DNA from: Flavobacterium sp. CFS9
GTDB taxonomy: Bacteria; Bacteroidota; Bacteroidia; Flavobacteriales; Flavobacteriaceae
Length of the DNA stretch: 64,000 nucleotides
NCBI RefSeq assembly: GCF_041154745.1
Contig: NZ_AP031573.1
Coordinates: forward strand, 2,418,001 to 2,482,000
Direction of reading: 5' to 3'
Shown here: positions 42,226 to 49,076 of the stretch, piece after piece
Numbering within the stretch: the first letter of the stretch is position 1
Layout: every line of letters begins with the position of its first letter
Position numbers and translations under genes: made by a program
Notes under the pieces: generated by a model
The model's database searches: none
What the model was told of the DNA's origin: nothing
The model's input: only the letters and a program-made list of their open reading frames with translations

Positions 42226-43092
42226 ATGGATGCAAAACAATTAAAGTGGGCCTATTTATTGGTGCTTTCACTAATCTGGGGAAGTTCTTTTATCCTTATC
42301 AAAAGAGGTTTGGTTGGACTCACAGCAGTTCAGGTAGGTTCGTTCCGGATTATTTTTGCAGCTTTATTTTTGTTGATTGTTGGTTTTAGAAGTTTGAAGA
42401 AGATTTCTCGCCGTCAATGGAAATTTGTCGCCATAACGTCATTCTTCGGAACCTTTATACCGGCATTTCTTTTTGCCATTGCCGAAACGGAAGTAGACAG
42501 TTCAATTGTAGCGATAATGAACTCGCTTACCCCTTTGAATACCTTAGTTTTGGGGATACTTATTTTCGGAATTCAATTTCAAAAAAGACAGGTTTTAGGA
42601 GTTTTTATAGGTTTAGTAGGATGTTTACTGCTGGTTTTAAGTGGAGCATCTTCGCACCCCGGGCAAAATTACTATTATGTGATTCTGGTGGTTATTGCGA
42701 CACTTAGTTATGCCATAAATGTCAATCTGATTAAAAAATATTTGTCCGATTTAAATTCACTCAGCATTACAACCGGAAATTTTGCGGTATTGCTTTTACC
42801 GGCTTTGCTTATTCTGAGCACGACCGATTTCTCTCAAAGAATAAACCTTGAAGTTACACAGCATTCTATTTTGTTTGTCATGATTTTAGGGGTTCTTGGA
42901 ACCGGAATCGCCAATGTTTTGTTCTTTAAATTAATCCAAATTTCATCGCCTGTATTTGCAACTTCGGTAACCTATTTAATGCCGATTGTGGCATTTTTCT
43001 GGGGACTTTTGGATAACGAAATGCTTACGCCAATTCAGTTTTTTGGTGCTTTTATTATTTTGATTGGGGTATATTTATCGGCTAAGAAGTGA
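42226..43092 (+). CDS. EamA/DMT-family transporter
   Basis: This 288-residue inner-membrane protein of the drug/metabolite transporter superfamily has ten predicted helices in two EamA repeats (~10-140 and ~150-285). Recognisable pieces are WAYLLVLSLIWGSSFILIKRGL at the start of repeat 1, and VFATSVTYLMPIVAFFWGLLDNE plus FGAFIILIGVYLS at the end of repeat 2. The substrate is unknown, most likely an amino acid or metabolite exporter. It is monocistronic; the region downstream is repeat-rich. Confidence 0.9.
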   Translation: MDAKQLKWAYLLVLSLIWGSSFILIKRGLVGLTAVQVGSFRIIFAALFLLIVGFRSLKKISRRQWKFVAITSFFGTFIPAFLFAIAETEVDSSIVAIMNSLTPLNTLVLGILIFGIQFQKRQVLGVFIGLVGCLLLVLSGASSHPGQNYYYVILVVIATLSYAINVNLIKKYLSDLNSLSITTGNFAVLLLPALLILSTTDFSQRINLEVTQHSILFVMILGVLGTGIANVLFFKLIQISSPVFATSVTYLMPIVAFFWGLLDNEMLTPIQFFGAFIILIGVYLSAKK

Positions 43093-43173
43093 TCTTAGAG
43101 GTGAGATGTGATTAGTGAGATGTAAAATGTTGTTTGTAAAAGGTTAGATGTGATTGATTTTATGCAAATGTTA

Positions 43174-43348
43174 CCCTGAGCGAAGTCGAAGGGTGTTTCA
43201 ATTGGAACGGGGGCTTCGACTTCGCTCAGCCGGACAAAGCTTTGTCTTGACTCAGTTTGAGAAAGCTTCGACTTCGCCCAGCCGGACATTGATTTATTGT
43301 AAAGTTGTCATTTCGACGAAGGAGAAATCTTCGCGAGTAACTCTGCAA
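43174..43348. repeat. Direct repeat R1 flanking the ncRNA / 77-aa gene segment
   Basis: This ~175-bp segment begins CCCTGAGCGAAGTCGAAGGG, continues with AATTGGAACGGGGG and CTTCGACTTCGCTCAGCCGG, and ends with TCATTTCGACGAAGG and GAGTAACTCTG. It recurs in the same orientation at 44196-44370 at roughly 80% identity. Frames open across it are translated repeats, not genes. Confidence 0.8.
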
Positions 43349-43483
43349 AGATTGGCGACATTCTGCATGGAGTTTTCAGTGCGATTTGCTTCGCCTGTTC
43401 GCTATCGTTCGAGTCTCCCTTCGGTCGAAAGGACATACGGTTTTTGATTAAGTTTTCTTTCAGGAGCTAATCCCGCTATTCGT

Positions 43484-43540
43484 TACAATCTTTTGTGGCG
43501 AACCCCGCCACAAAAGGATTTCCACTTCTATCGGGGCTAG
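43484..43540. repeat. Hairpin repeat with GTGGCGAACCCCGCCAC core
   Basis: CTTTTGTGGCG and CGCCACAAAAG form an 11-bp perfect stem with a tiny AACC-type loop, flanked by GCTAATCCCG and CGGGGCTAGG that can partly pair outside it. It looks like a compact palindromic element of the dispersed repeat type. The motif at 43388-43413 just upstream recurs inverted at 29350-29375. Confidence 0.55.
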
Positions 43541-43560
43541 GGCAATTATTTTCATGTGAA

Positions 43561-43568
43561 TATTTTTG
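43561..43568 (+). promoter_or_regulatory. -7 element upstream of ncRNA candidate copy 1
   Basis: TATTTTTG fits TAnnTTTG and lies 33 bases before the conserved CGAAAAAACT that precedes RNA copy 1. A matching box precedes copy 2 at a similar distance. No clear -33 TTG is seen. Confidence 0.45.
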
Positions 43569-43601
43569 TTAAGTTTGTCTTTTTGAAGCTGGAGAGACAT
43601 C

Positions 43602-43691
43602 GAAAAAACTTATATCCGTATGGTATGCCGGTGGTATTGGGAACAACCGCAACGCGTTCTTAACTGCGTAGGACAGCTAAGTCATACGGAT
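43602..43691 (+). ncRNA. Candidate structured RNA, copy 1 (three-way junction)
   Basis: The predicted fold has closing stem P1 ATCCGTATG (43614-43622) with CATACGGAT (43683-43691); hairpin P2 GTGGT (43631-43635) with ACCGC (43646-43650) around the 10-base loop ATTGGGAACA; a single A; hairpin P3 ACGC (43652-43655) with GCGT (43666-43669); then AGGACAGCTAAGT back to P1. Copy 2 at 43777-43864 folds the same way with compensatory changes in P1 and P2 and near-identical loops. A G-U pair in P2 marks the plus strand as the transcribed one. Flavo-1 RNA of Rfam is a known flavobacterial ncRNA of similar size and would be the first comparison. Confidence 0.7.
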
Positions 43692-43740
43692 TACTATTTA
43701 TTTTTTAAAGAAAATTCGTACTTATTTAATTAGATTTAGG

Positions 43741-43748
43741 TATATTTG
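43741..43748 (+). promoter_or_regulatory. -7 element upstream of ncRNA candidate copy 2
   Basis: TATATTTG fits TAnnTTTG exactly and lies 28 bases before the CGAAAAAACT that precedes RNA copy 2. It could also transcribe the 77-aa gene downstream by read-through. Confidence 0.5.
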
Positions 43749-43776
43749 AATTCCTAACTGTTCTAATTATGATTTA

Positions 43777-43864
43777 CGAAAAAACTTTGCCCGTACAATA
43801 TGGTGGCGATATTGGAAACAATCGCAACGCTTTGAACAGCGTAGGACACCTAAAATGTGCGGGC
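43777..43864 (+). ncRNA. Candidate structured RNA, copy 2 (three-way junction)
   Basis: P1 is GCCCGTAC (43789-43796) with GTGCGGGC (43857-43864); P2 is GCGAT (43806-43810) with ATCGC (43821-43825) around the loop ATTGGAAACA; one A; P3 is ACGCT (43827-43831) with AGCGT (43838-43842); then AGGACACCTAAAAT. Against copy 1, P1 changes by whole base pairs and P2 swaps A-U for G-C, while the loop and 3' joining strand stay fixed. The U-G pair in P1 would be an A-C mismatch on the other strand, supporting plus orientation. A 36-codon frame starting at 43770 overlaps it but does not align with copy 1 as protein. Confidence 0.72.
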
Positions 43865-43891
43865 TTTCTAACTTCCTAACTGTTCTAAATT

Positions 43892-44125
43892 ATGAGTACA
43901 AACACCCTTTCGAAAGAAACAGAATTGAAATTGATTGATTTTTTCAATAAGTCAGTTGATCCTGAATTTATGGCAAAGACCATTCGAAAAGTAAATTATT
44001 TGCTTGCCTTAAGTATGATGAGAGAATGTGAAACCTTTGAGAAAGACAAAATAAGTCTTGAAAACGGCTTTTACTGGCTGAATGAATTAGCAGAAATTTT
44101 AAATCCGTATCTGGAAACTGAATGA
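43892..44125 (+). CDS. Small conserved hypothetical protein (77 aa)
   Basis: This 77-residue, mostly helical, acidic protein (MSTNTLSKETELKLIDFFNK, ending NPYLETE) has no membrane segment, cysteine cluster or known motif that I recognise. Codon use looks normal and a good terminator follows, so I take it as real. Its leader contains TTCCTAACTGTTCTAAATTATGA, a near copy of the sequence at 43751-43772 that precedes ncRNA copy 2, so RNA copy 2 and this gene share duplicated upstream sequence. It may be co-transcribed with the RNA. Function is unknown. Confidence 0.72.
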   Translation: MSTNTLSKETELKLIDFFNKSVDPEFMAKTIRKVNYLLALSMMRECETFEKDKISLENGFYWLNELAEILNPYLETE

Positions 44126-44136
44126 TTAAAATAAGA

Positions 44137-44192
44137 AAGGCTGTCGTAACTGACAGCCTTCTTTTTGTTTTGTTTTGTTTTGTTTTGTTTTG
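44137..44192 (+). terminator. Terminator of the 77-aa gene running into a (TTTTG)6 microsatellite
   Basis: AAGGCTGTC pairs with GACAGCCTT (9 bp, 6-base loop), followed by CTTTTT and then six TTTTG units (44163-44192). The T-tract of the terminator is thus continuous with a slippage-prone pentanucleotide repeat. Confidence 0.85.
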
Positions 44193-44195
44193 TCG

Positions 44196-44370
44196 CCCTG
44201 AGCGGAGTCGAAGGGCGCACCAATTGGAACGGGGGGCTTCGACTTCGCTCAGCCGGACAAAGGCTTGTTTTAACTCAGTCGGACAAAGCTTTGACTTCGT
44301 GCGGACTGACAAAGGCTTGTCCCAAAGTTGTCATTTCGACGGAGGAGAAATCTTCGTAAGTAACTCCGTA
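44196..44370. repeat. Direct repeat R2 flanking the ncRNA / 77-aa gene segment
   Basis: This is the second copy of the ~175-bp repeat at 43174-43348, same orientation, with CCCTGAGCGGAGTCGAAGGG, AATTGGAACGGGG, CTTCGACTTCGCTCAGCCGG and TCATTTCGACGGAGG in the same order. Together the two copies bracket about 850 bp holding the ncRNA pair and the 77-aa gene. Confidence 0.8.
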
Positions 44371-44410
44371 ACGAGAATCTAAAGAAAACGATTGTAGCTC
44401 AGCCTGTCAA

Positions 44411-44455
44411 AAAAGAAAAGGCTTAGCCAAAGTTTTAAACTTTGACTAAGCCTCA
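44411..44455 (-). terminator. Terminator of the M16 peptidase pair
   Basis: AGGCTTAGYCAAAGTTT-type arms pair over about 17 bp with one mismatch. On the minus strand it is followed by TTTTCTTTTTT, about 40 bases after the stop of the non-catalytic M16 subunit. Confidence 0.85.
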
Positions 44456-44494
44456 AAAAATCTTAGTGCCTCAGCGCCTTAGTATCTTAGCACC

Positions 44495-46543
44495 TTATAG
44501 GAAATCTGCCTCAGAAACTCCTTCGTTAATCTTAATGTCAGACATTTTAATATCTAATTCAAAACCTACATTTTGAACGATATTGAAAGGGATTTTAACG
44601 CCTTTTACGTCTTTGTAATCGTTGAAGTTGGTAATTTGTGTTGTTGATTTTCCGCCTTGTTCACGAACTTTTGATTCGGCGAGTTTCAATCCTGATGCAA
44701 CGTCGTAGAAATACGTTGTTTTACCGTCTTTGATAGCGTAGGCATCTTTACCATTTATTGGTTCGATACTTTCTACTTTTAAGTCGGTTCTTTTTACAAG
44801 TTGTAGTTCTTCAAACGGAGCAGCGCTGGCTTTCATTTCGGCAAGATCGTTTCCTTCAAGGTTTTTGCGTTGTCCTTGTTGTTCGATATAAGCGCCTTTA
44901 TCGTTTACAACCTGTTTCATTAAATTCATTGGTCCCATCGCAAGAGATACCATCATTTTTCCTTTTGAATCTAATTTAGAAGTAAAAGTTAATGGAGAAG
45001 GAGCCTGTGGAATAGTAGTAGATCCTGTCATCGAAAGTGTTTTTACAGTAGTCACTACTTTTTCTCCACCAATTGCTTTAAGGTAGTTTTCGAAAACAGT
45101 TTTAGCAGTAACTCCGGCAGGAACTTCTTTTTTAGTTACCGGTTTTTCAACGGGATTTCCGTATTTGTCGAAATAGAAAATCGGAATTTGAAGTTTCTCT
45201 AAACCTGTTAGTACATCAGATCCTTTTCCGGCAATTACGATTCGCATGTTGTCCAGCATGAAATATTTGTTGGCAACACGGTAAATATCATCGGCAGTAA
45301 CGCTGTTGATGGTTTGAATGTATTTTTCGTAGAAATCGGCAGGAAGTTTTTCTGTCTCAATGTTTAAAGCAAATCGTGCAACGGTTTGTGGTTTTTCAAC
45401 CTGCATTACAAAACGTCCAATATATCCTGCTTTTACATTTTTTAAAATATCTTCAGAAACTTTTTCAGTTCTGATTCTTTTAATTTCTTTTATGAATTCA
45501 ACCACCGCACTATCGGTAACTGTATTTCTAACGGCAGAAGAAGCTTTGAATTTGGTTACATATTTTCCTCCATCAATAGTTGATCTTGCACCATACGTCC
45601 AACCGTGTTTTTCACGTAAATTCATGTTCAGATAACTGTTGAAATCACCACCTAAAATTTGATTTGCAATTACAGCAGGGAAGAAATCCGGGTCGCTCAT
45701 TCTTAAATTTACAGTATTTACCAATGATATCTCAGATTGAACTGCATTTGGAACGTCAACAAAATCAATTTGAAGTTTGGCCGCATTTTCGGGATTTGGA
45801 TACGTATTTTTTGGTGTAGCCTGCTTTTTCCATCCGCTAAAAAGTTTTTCTACAGCGGCTTTCGTTTCTTTAAATTTAACATCTCCTATGATTACCAAAT
45901 AAGCATTTTCAGGAACAAAATAGGTAGCGTAATTAGACTGAACATCAGCAAGAGTAACGTTTTTCACTGTTCCTTCTGAAAGATATTCTCCGGATGGGTG
46001 GTTTTTTCCAAAGGCTAAAACGTCAACCACTCTGCTGGCAATTGCCGGAACGCTTTTTTCGTCGGCTTTAAGTCCTTCGATTAATTTTGCTTTTTCTTTA
46101 TCAAATTCTGCCTGAGTAAAGTTAGGTTGTAAAGCTCCTTCGGCTAAAAGTTCCAGAACACGTCCTGAATATTTGGAAAGTGAACTTCCGGAAGCCCCTG
46201 AAGAAGAAAAATTAATATTTGCTCCGTAAAAGTCGATCTCTTCGTTAAAAGCTTCTTTCGTTATTTTTTTAGTTCCGTTACCAATTAAGGCGCTTGTCAG
46301 TTCGTCACCCCCTTTTTTGTTTCCTTCTGCAAAAGGAGCGTTGTCAAGGGTTAATGTAAAGCTTACTCTTGGTAATTTATGATTTTCAACTACCAAAACT
46401 TTCATCCCGTTGGTCAAAACAAAAGTTTGTGGCTTTTTGATGTTGACTACAGGAGAGTTGCCTGGTTTTGGTTGTGGACGGTCTTGTGCTTGCATAATTC
46501 CAGTTAGGAATAAAAGGATTAAAAATGTATGTATTTTTTTCAT
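44495..46543 (-). CDS. M16 family peptidase, non-catalytic subunit
   Basis: This 682-residue exported protein (signal peptide to GIMQAQ) is of the insulinase/MPP family. At the position of the zinc motif HxxEH it has KGGDELTSALIGNG, so the metal ligands are missing and it should serve as the substrate-binding alpha-type partner. The two M16 domains span ~35-460; a C-terminal extra domain (~480-680) resembles an outer-membrane lipoprotein-sorting type fold and is not found in the catalytic partner. It follows the catalytic subunit with an 11-base gap, matching the MPP-like two-subunit plan for periplasmic peptide degradation. Confidence 0.9.
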   Translation of the reverse strand: MKKIHTFLILLFLTGIMQAQDRPQPKPGNSPVVNIKKPQTFVLTNGMKVLVVENHKLPRVSFTLTLDNAPFAEGNKKGGDELTSALIGNGTKKITKEAFNEEIDFYGANINFSSSGASGSSLSKYSGRVLELLAEGALQPNFTQAEFDKEKAKLIEGLKADEKSVPAIASRVVDVLAFGKNHPSGEYLSEGTVKNVTLADVQSNYATYFVPENAYLVIIGDVKFKETKAAVEKLFSGWKKQATPKNTYPNPENAAKLQIDFVDVPNAVQSEISLVNTVNLRMSDPDFFPAVIANQILGGDFNSYLNMNLREKHGWTYGARSTIDGGKYVTKFKASSAVRNTVTDSAVVEFIKEIKRIRTEKVSEDILKNVKAGYIGRFVMQVEKPQTVARFALNIETEKLPADFYEKYIQTINSVTADDIYRVANKYFMLDNMRIVIAGKGSDVLTGLEKLQIPIFYFDKYGNPVEKPVTKKEVPAGVTAKTVFENYLKAIGGEKVVTTVKTLSMTGSTTIPQAPSPLTFTSKLDSKGKMMVSLAMGPMNLMKQVVNDKGAYIEQQGQRKNLEGNDLAEMKASAAPFEELQLVKRTDLKVESIEPINGKDAYAIKDGKTTYFYDVASGLKLAESKVREQGGKSTTQITNFNDYKDVKGVKIPFNIVQNVGFELDIKMSDIKINEGVSEADFL

Positions 46544-46554
46544 GGTTCGATGAC

Positions 46555-47877
46555 TTAGTTTTGAGCTTTAGTTGAAGGGATATAGTCTAAAATTAAACGC
46601 TGATTAGGGTTTAGGTATTTTTTTGCTACTTCTCTGATCTCTTCTCTGGTGATAGAGTGATAAAGGTCGATTTCGGTATTAATCAGGTTTACATCTCCGT
46701 AAAGCAGGTAAAAAGAAGCCAGGTTTTCTGCAATTCCTTCTACCGTTGAATTGGCATTCACAAAATTATTATCGAATTTGTTTTGTAATTTTTGATAGTC
46801 TTTTTCAGAAATTAAGTCTGTTTGAATTTTTACAATTTCTTCGTCCATTTCTTTTAAGATGTCGGCTGTTGTATGAGGAGCCATTGGCAAGCCGTATAAA
46901 ATGTACATTCCGTAATCTTCTTGACTAAATCCTACCGCTCCGATCTGAAGCGCCATTTTCTTGTCGTCAACGATTTTTTTGTACAGTTTTGAGCTTTTTC
47001 CATCACTTAAATAAGAAGAAATCAAATCTAAAACTCTTGCATCTCTGGTTTTCATCGATGGTGTTCTGTACGAAGCAACTACCATTGGAATCTGGATATT
47101 TGGATCTTCGTAAGTTGCTTTTATCGTCTGATTGATTGGTTCCTCAATAAAAGTTTGTTTTTTTACTTCTTCTCCTTTTGGGATTGGAGCGAAGTATTTC
47201 TGAATCCATTCTTTCGTTTTGGCTTTGTCAAAATCACCTGCCACTACTAAAACAGCATTGTTCGGGGTGTAGAATTTTTTATTAAAAGCCTGAAATTCTT
47301 CCAAAGTTGCAGCATCCAGATCTTTCATAGAACCGATAGTGGTCCAGCGGTACGGATGTTTTTTGAACATGTTTTCTTTTACAACCGACAAAATATTTCC
47401 GTAAGGCTGATTGTCATAACGTAATCTTTTTTCTTCCTTAACGACTTCGTTTTGGGTGTCAACTCCAATTTTATTGATAATCGGATGCATTAATCTTTCC
47501 GATTCCATCCATAAACCAAGTTCTAAGTTGTTTGAAGGTAAAACTTCGTAGTAATATGTTCTGTCATCAGTAGTGTTGGCGTTGTTTACACCTCCATTAG
47601 CTGTAACGATTTTCATCCATTCTCCGCGTTTGATATTTTTAGTTCCTTCAAATAATAAATGTTCAAAGAAATGCGCAAAACCCGTTCGATCCGGACGTTC
47701 GTCTTTTGATCCTACATGGTACATAACCGAGGTAATCACAACCGGAGCTGAAGGATCATTGTGTAAAATGACGTGCATACCGTTGTCTAAATTGTATTCT
47801 TCAAAAGCTACCTTTTGAGCATGAGCCACTCCGCCGAGCATTAGTGCCGCACTTAACATAATGATTGAATTTTTCAT
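46555..47877 (-). CDS. M16 family zinc metallopeptidase, catalytic subunit
   Basis: This 440-residue periplasmic protease has a signal peptide (to GGVAHAQ). The inverted zinc motif HFFEHLLFEGT gives HxxEH at residues ~67-71, with the distal glutamate in the NEVVKEEKRLRYD segment; both M16 lobes are present. It is the beta-type, active half of a heterodimer with the next gene. A TATTTTTG -7 box lies upstream (CAAAAATA, 47941-47948), giving a leader of roughly 60 bases. Confidence 0.93.
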   Translation of the reverse strand: MKNSIIMLSAALMLGGVAHAQKVAFEEYNLDNGMHVILHNDPSAPVVITSVMYHVGSKDERPDRTGFAHFFEHLLFEGTKNIKRGEWMKIVTANGGVNNANTTDDRTYYYEVLPSNNLELGLWMESERLMHPIINKIGVDTQNEVVKEEKRLRYDNQPYGNILSVVKENMFKKHPYRWTTIGSMKDLDAATLEEFQAFNKKFYTPNNAVLVVAGDFDKAKTKEWIQKYFAPIPKGEEVKKQTFIEEPINQTIKATYEDPNIQIPMVVASYRTPSMKTRDARVLDLISSYLSDGKSSKLYKKIVDDKKMALQIGAVGFSQEDYGMYILYGLPMAPHTTADILKEMDEEIVKIQTDLISEKDYQKLQNKFDNNFVNANSTVEGIAENLASFYLLYGDVNLINTEIDLYHSITREEIREVAKKYLNPNQRLILDYIPSTKAQN

Positions 47878-48091
47878 AGAGATTAATAAATTTATATTTA
47901 CCTAAATAAATAGGTAGTCAAGAGTTGATTATCGTTACACCAAAAATAGTTTATTTTAATCAGCATTTAGGAATGAGAGGTTAAAATGATTAAATTTTAA
48001 CAGTCTTTTACTTCTAAAATGATTTGTTGGAGTAATGAAATGCCCTGAAAAACAGTTGTAAAGCCTAAATAAATATTTTTGAAGTAAGGGA

Positions 48092-48121
48092 TTGCACAGT
48101 AAATTATTAGTTGTATATTTG
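48092..48121 (+). promoter_or_regulatory. Promoter of rplU-rpmA
   Basis: TTG at 48092-48094 and TATATTTG at 48114-48121 are separated by 19 bases, an ideal match to the flavobacterial promoter consensus, with the ATG of rplU at 48152. Confidence 0.85.
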
Positions 48122-48151
48122 CAACCTTAAAAATCAATAAATCAATTTGGT

Positions 48152-48586
48152 ATGTATGCAATCGTAGAGATAGCAGGGCAACAATTTAAAGTAAGCAAAG
48201 ACTTAAAGGTTTATGTTCACCGTTTGGCTAACGAAGAAGGTTCAAAAGTTTCTTTTGACAAAGTTCTTTTATTAGACGATAACGGAAATGTAACTTTAGG
48301 CGCCCCAGCTATAGAAGGTGCTTCAGTAGAAGCTAAAGTGTTACAACACTTAAAAGGAGACAAAGTTATCGTTTTCAAAAAGAAAAGAAGAAAAGGATAC
48401 AAAAAGAGAAATGGTCACAGACAATATCTTACTCAAATTGTAATTGAAGGTATTACTGCAGCTGGTGGAACTAAAAAAGCAGCAGCTAAAAAAGCGGTTG
48501 TAGCTGAAGAAGTATCTGCTGAAGCAGAAGCTCCAAAAGCAAAAAAAGCAGCTCCAAAAGCAAAAAAAGAAGCTACTAAAGAATAA
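48152..48586 (+). CDS. rplU: 50S ribosomal protein L21 with lysine/alanine-rich tail
   Basis: This ribosomal protein L21 binds 23S rRNA. Residues 1-102 are the normal domain (MYAIVEIAGQQFKVSKDLKV, HLKGDKVIVFKKKRRKGYKKRNGHRQYLTQI). The protein is 144 residues because of a ~40-residue tail made of AAAKKA, EVSAEAEAPKAKKAA and PKAKKEATKE blocks, absent from E. coli L21 (103). Such tails occur in Bacteroidota L21; the role is unknown. It is followed by rpmA after 24 bases in the standard L21-L27 order. Confidence 0.97.
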   Translation: MYAIVEIAGQQFKVSKDLKVYVHRLANEEGSKVSFDKVLLLDDNGNVTLGAPAIEGASVEAKVLQHLKGDKVIVFKKKRRKGYKKRNGHRQYLTQIVIEGITAAGGTKKAAAKKAVVAEEVSAEAEAPKAKKAAPKAKKEATKE

Positions 48587-48610
48587 TAACAATATTTAAA
48601 CTCATACGTC

Positions 48611-48871
48611 ATGGCTCACAAGAAAGGTGTCGGTAGTTCGAAGAATGGTAGAGAATCAGAATCAAAACGTCTAGGCGTTAAGATTTTTGGTGGTCAAGCT
48701 GCTATTGCTGGGAACATCATCGTTAGACAAAGAGGTTCTAAACACAATCCAGGTGAAAATGTTTACATCAGTAAAGATCACACACTACACGCAAGAGTAG
48801 CAGGAGTTGTTAAGTTCCAAAAGAAAAAAGATAACAAATCTTATGTATCTATCCTTCCATTCGAAGCATAA
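48611..48871 (+). CDS. rpmA: 50S ribosomal protein L27
   Basis: This 86-residue L27 has the N-terminus [29 protein letters not shown]; the flexible basic N-terminal arm reaches the peptidyl-transferase centre. It starts directly with the mature-type sequence, so no N-terminal cleavage extension (as in Firmicutes) is present. It is the second gene of the rplU-rpmA operon and is followed by a strong terminator. Confidence 0.97.
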   Translation: MAHKKGVGSSKNGRESESKRLGVKIFGGQAAIAGNIIVRQRGSKHNPGENVYISKDHTLHARVAGVVKFQKKKDNKSYVSILPFEA

Positions 48872-48888
48872 TCATTAGATTACTTATT

Positions 48889-48927
48889 ACAAAAACCCGT
48901 TCATTTTTGATGAACGGGTTTTTTTGT
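48889..48927 (+). terminator. Intrinsic terminator of rplU-rpmA
   Basis: AAAAACCCGTTCAT and ATGAACGGGTTTTTTT form a long stem with a 5-base loop and a T-run. Confidence 0.93.
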
Positions 48928-49003
48928 GGGATGATGGAAAGTTAAGTTTCATGTTTCAGGTTTCAGGTTTCAGTCTGACCTCAATTTATATTGATATCAC
49001 GAT

Positions 49004-49043
49004 GTCAGGCTGAGCGAAGTCGAAGCCTCTCGCTCGGCCTGAC
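49004..49043. terminator. Hairpin repeat between convergent rpmA and serine hydrolase genes
   Basis: GTCAGGCTGAGCGA pairs with TCGCTCGGCCTGAC (14 bp with one G-T) around a 12-base loop that contains the dispersed AGTCGAAG motif. Its location between convergent genes suggests use as a terminator for the minus-strand gene. Confidence 0.5.
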
Positions 49044-49076
49044 TCTGGCTTTGTCTTTTAAGGTAATTACTTTTGT

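Noticed and set aside
43154..43447. 97-codon frame on plus between the EamA gene and the RNA region
   Set aside because: It is translated R1 direct repeat; the homologous repeat R2 gives unrelated frames, and there is no family resemblance.
43770..43879. 36-codon frame (starting MIYEKTLPVQYGG) overlapping RNA copy 2
   Set aside because: In the corresponding frame copy 1 gives a different protein because of indels, while nucleotide loops and stem pairing are kept. RNA-level constraint explains it better than coding.
44122..44382. Frames of 64-86 codons on plus and 114 on minus across R2
   Set aside because: They run through the TTTTG microsatellite and the direct repeat, producing low-complexity protein; they are not credible genes.
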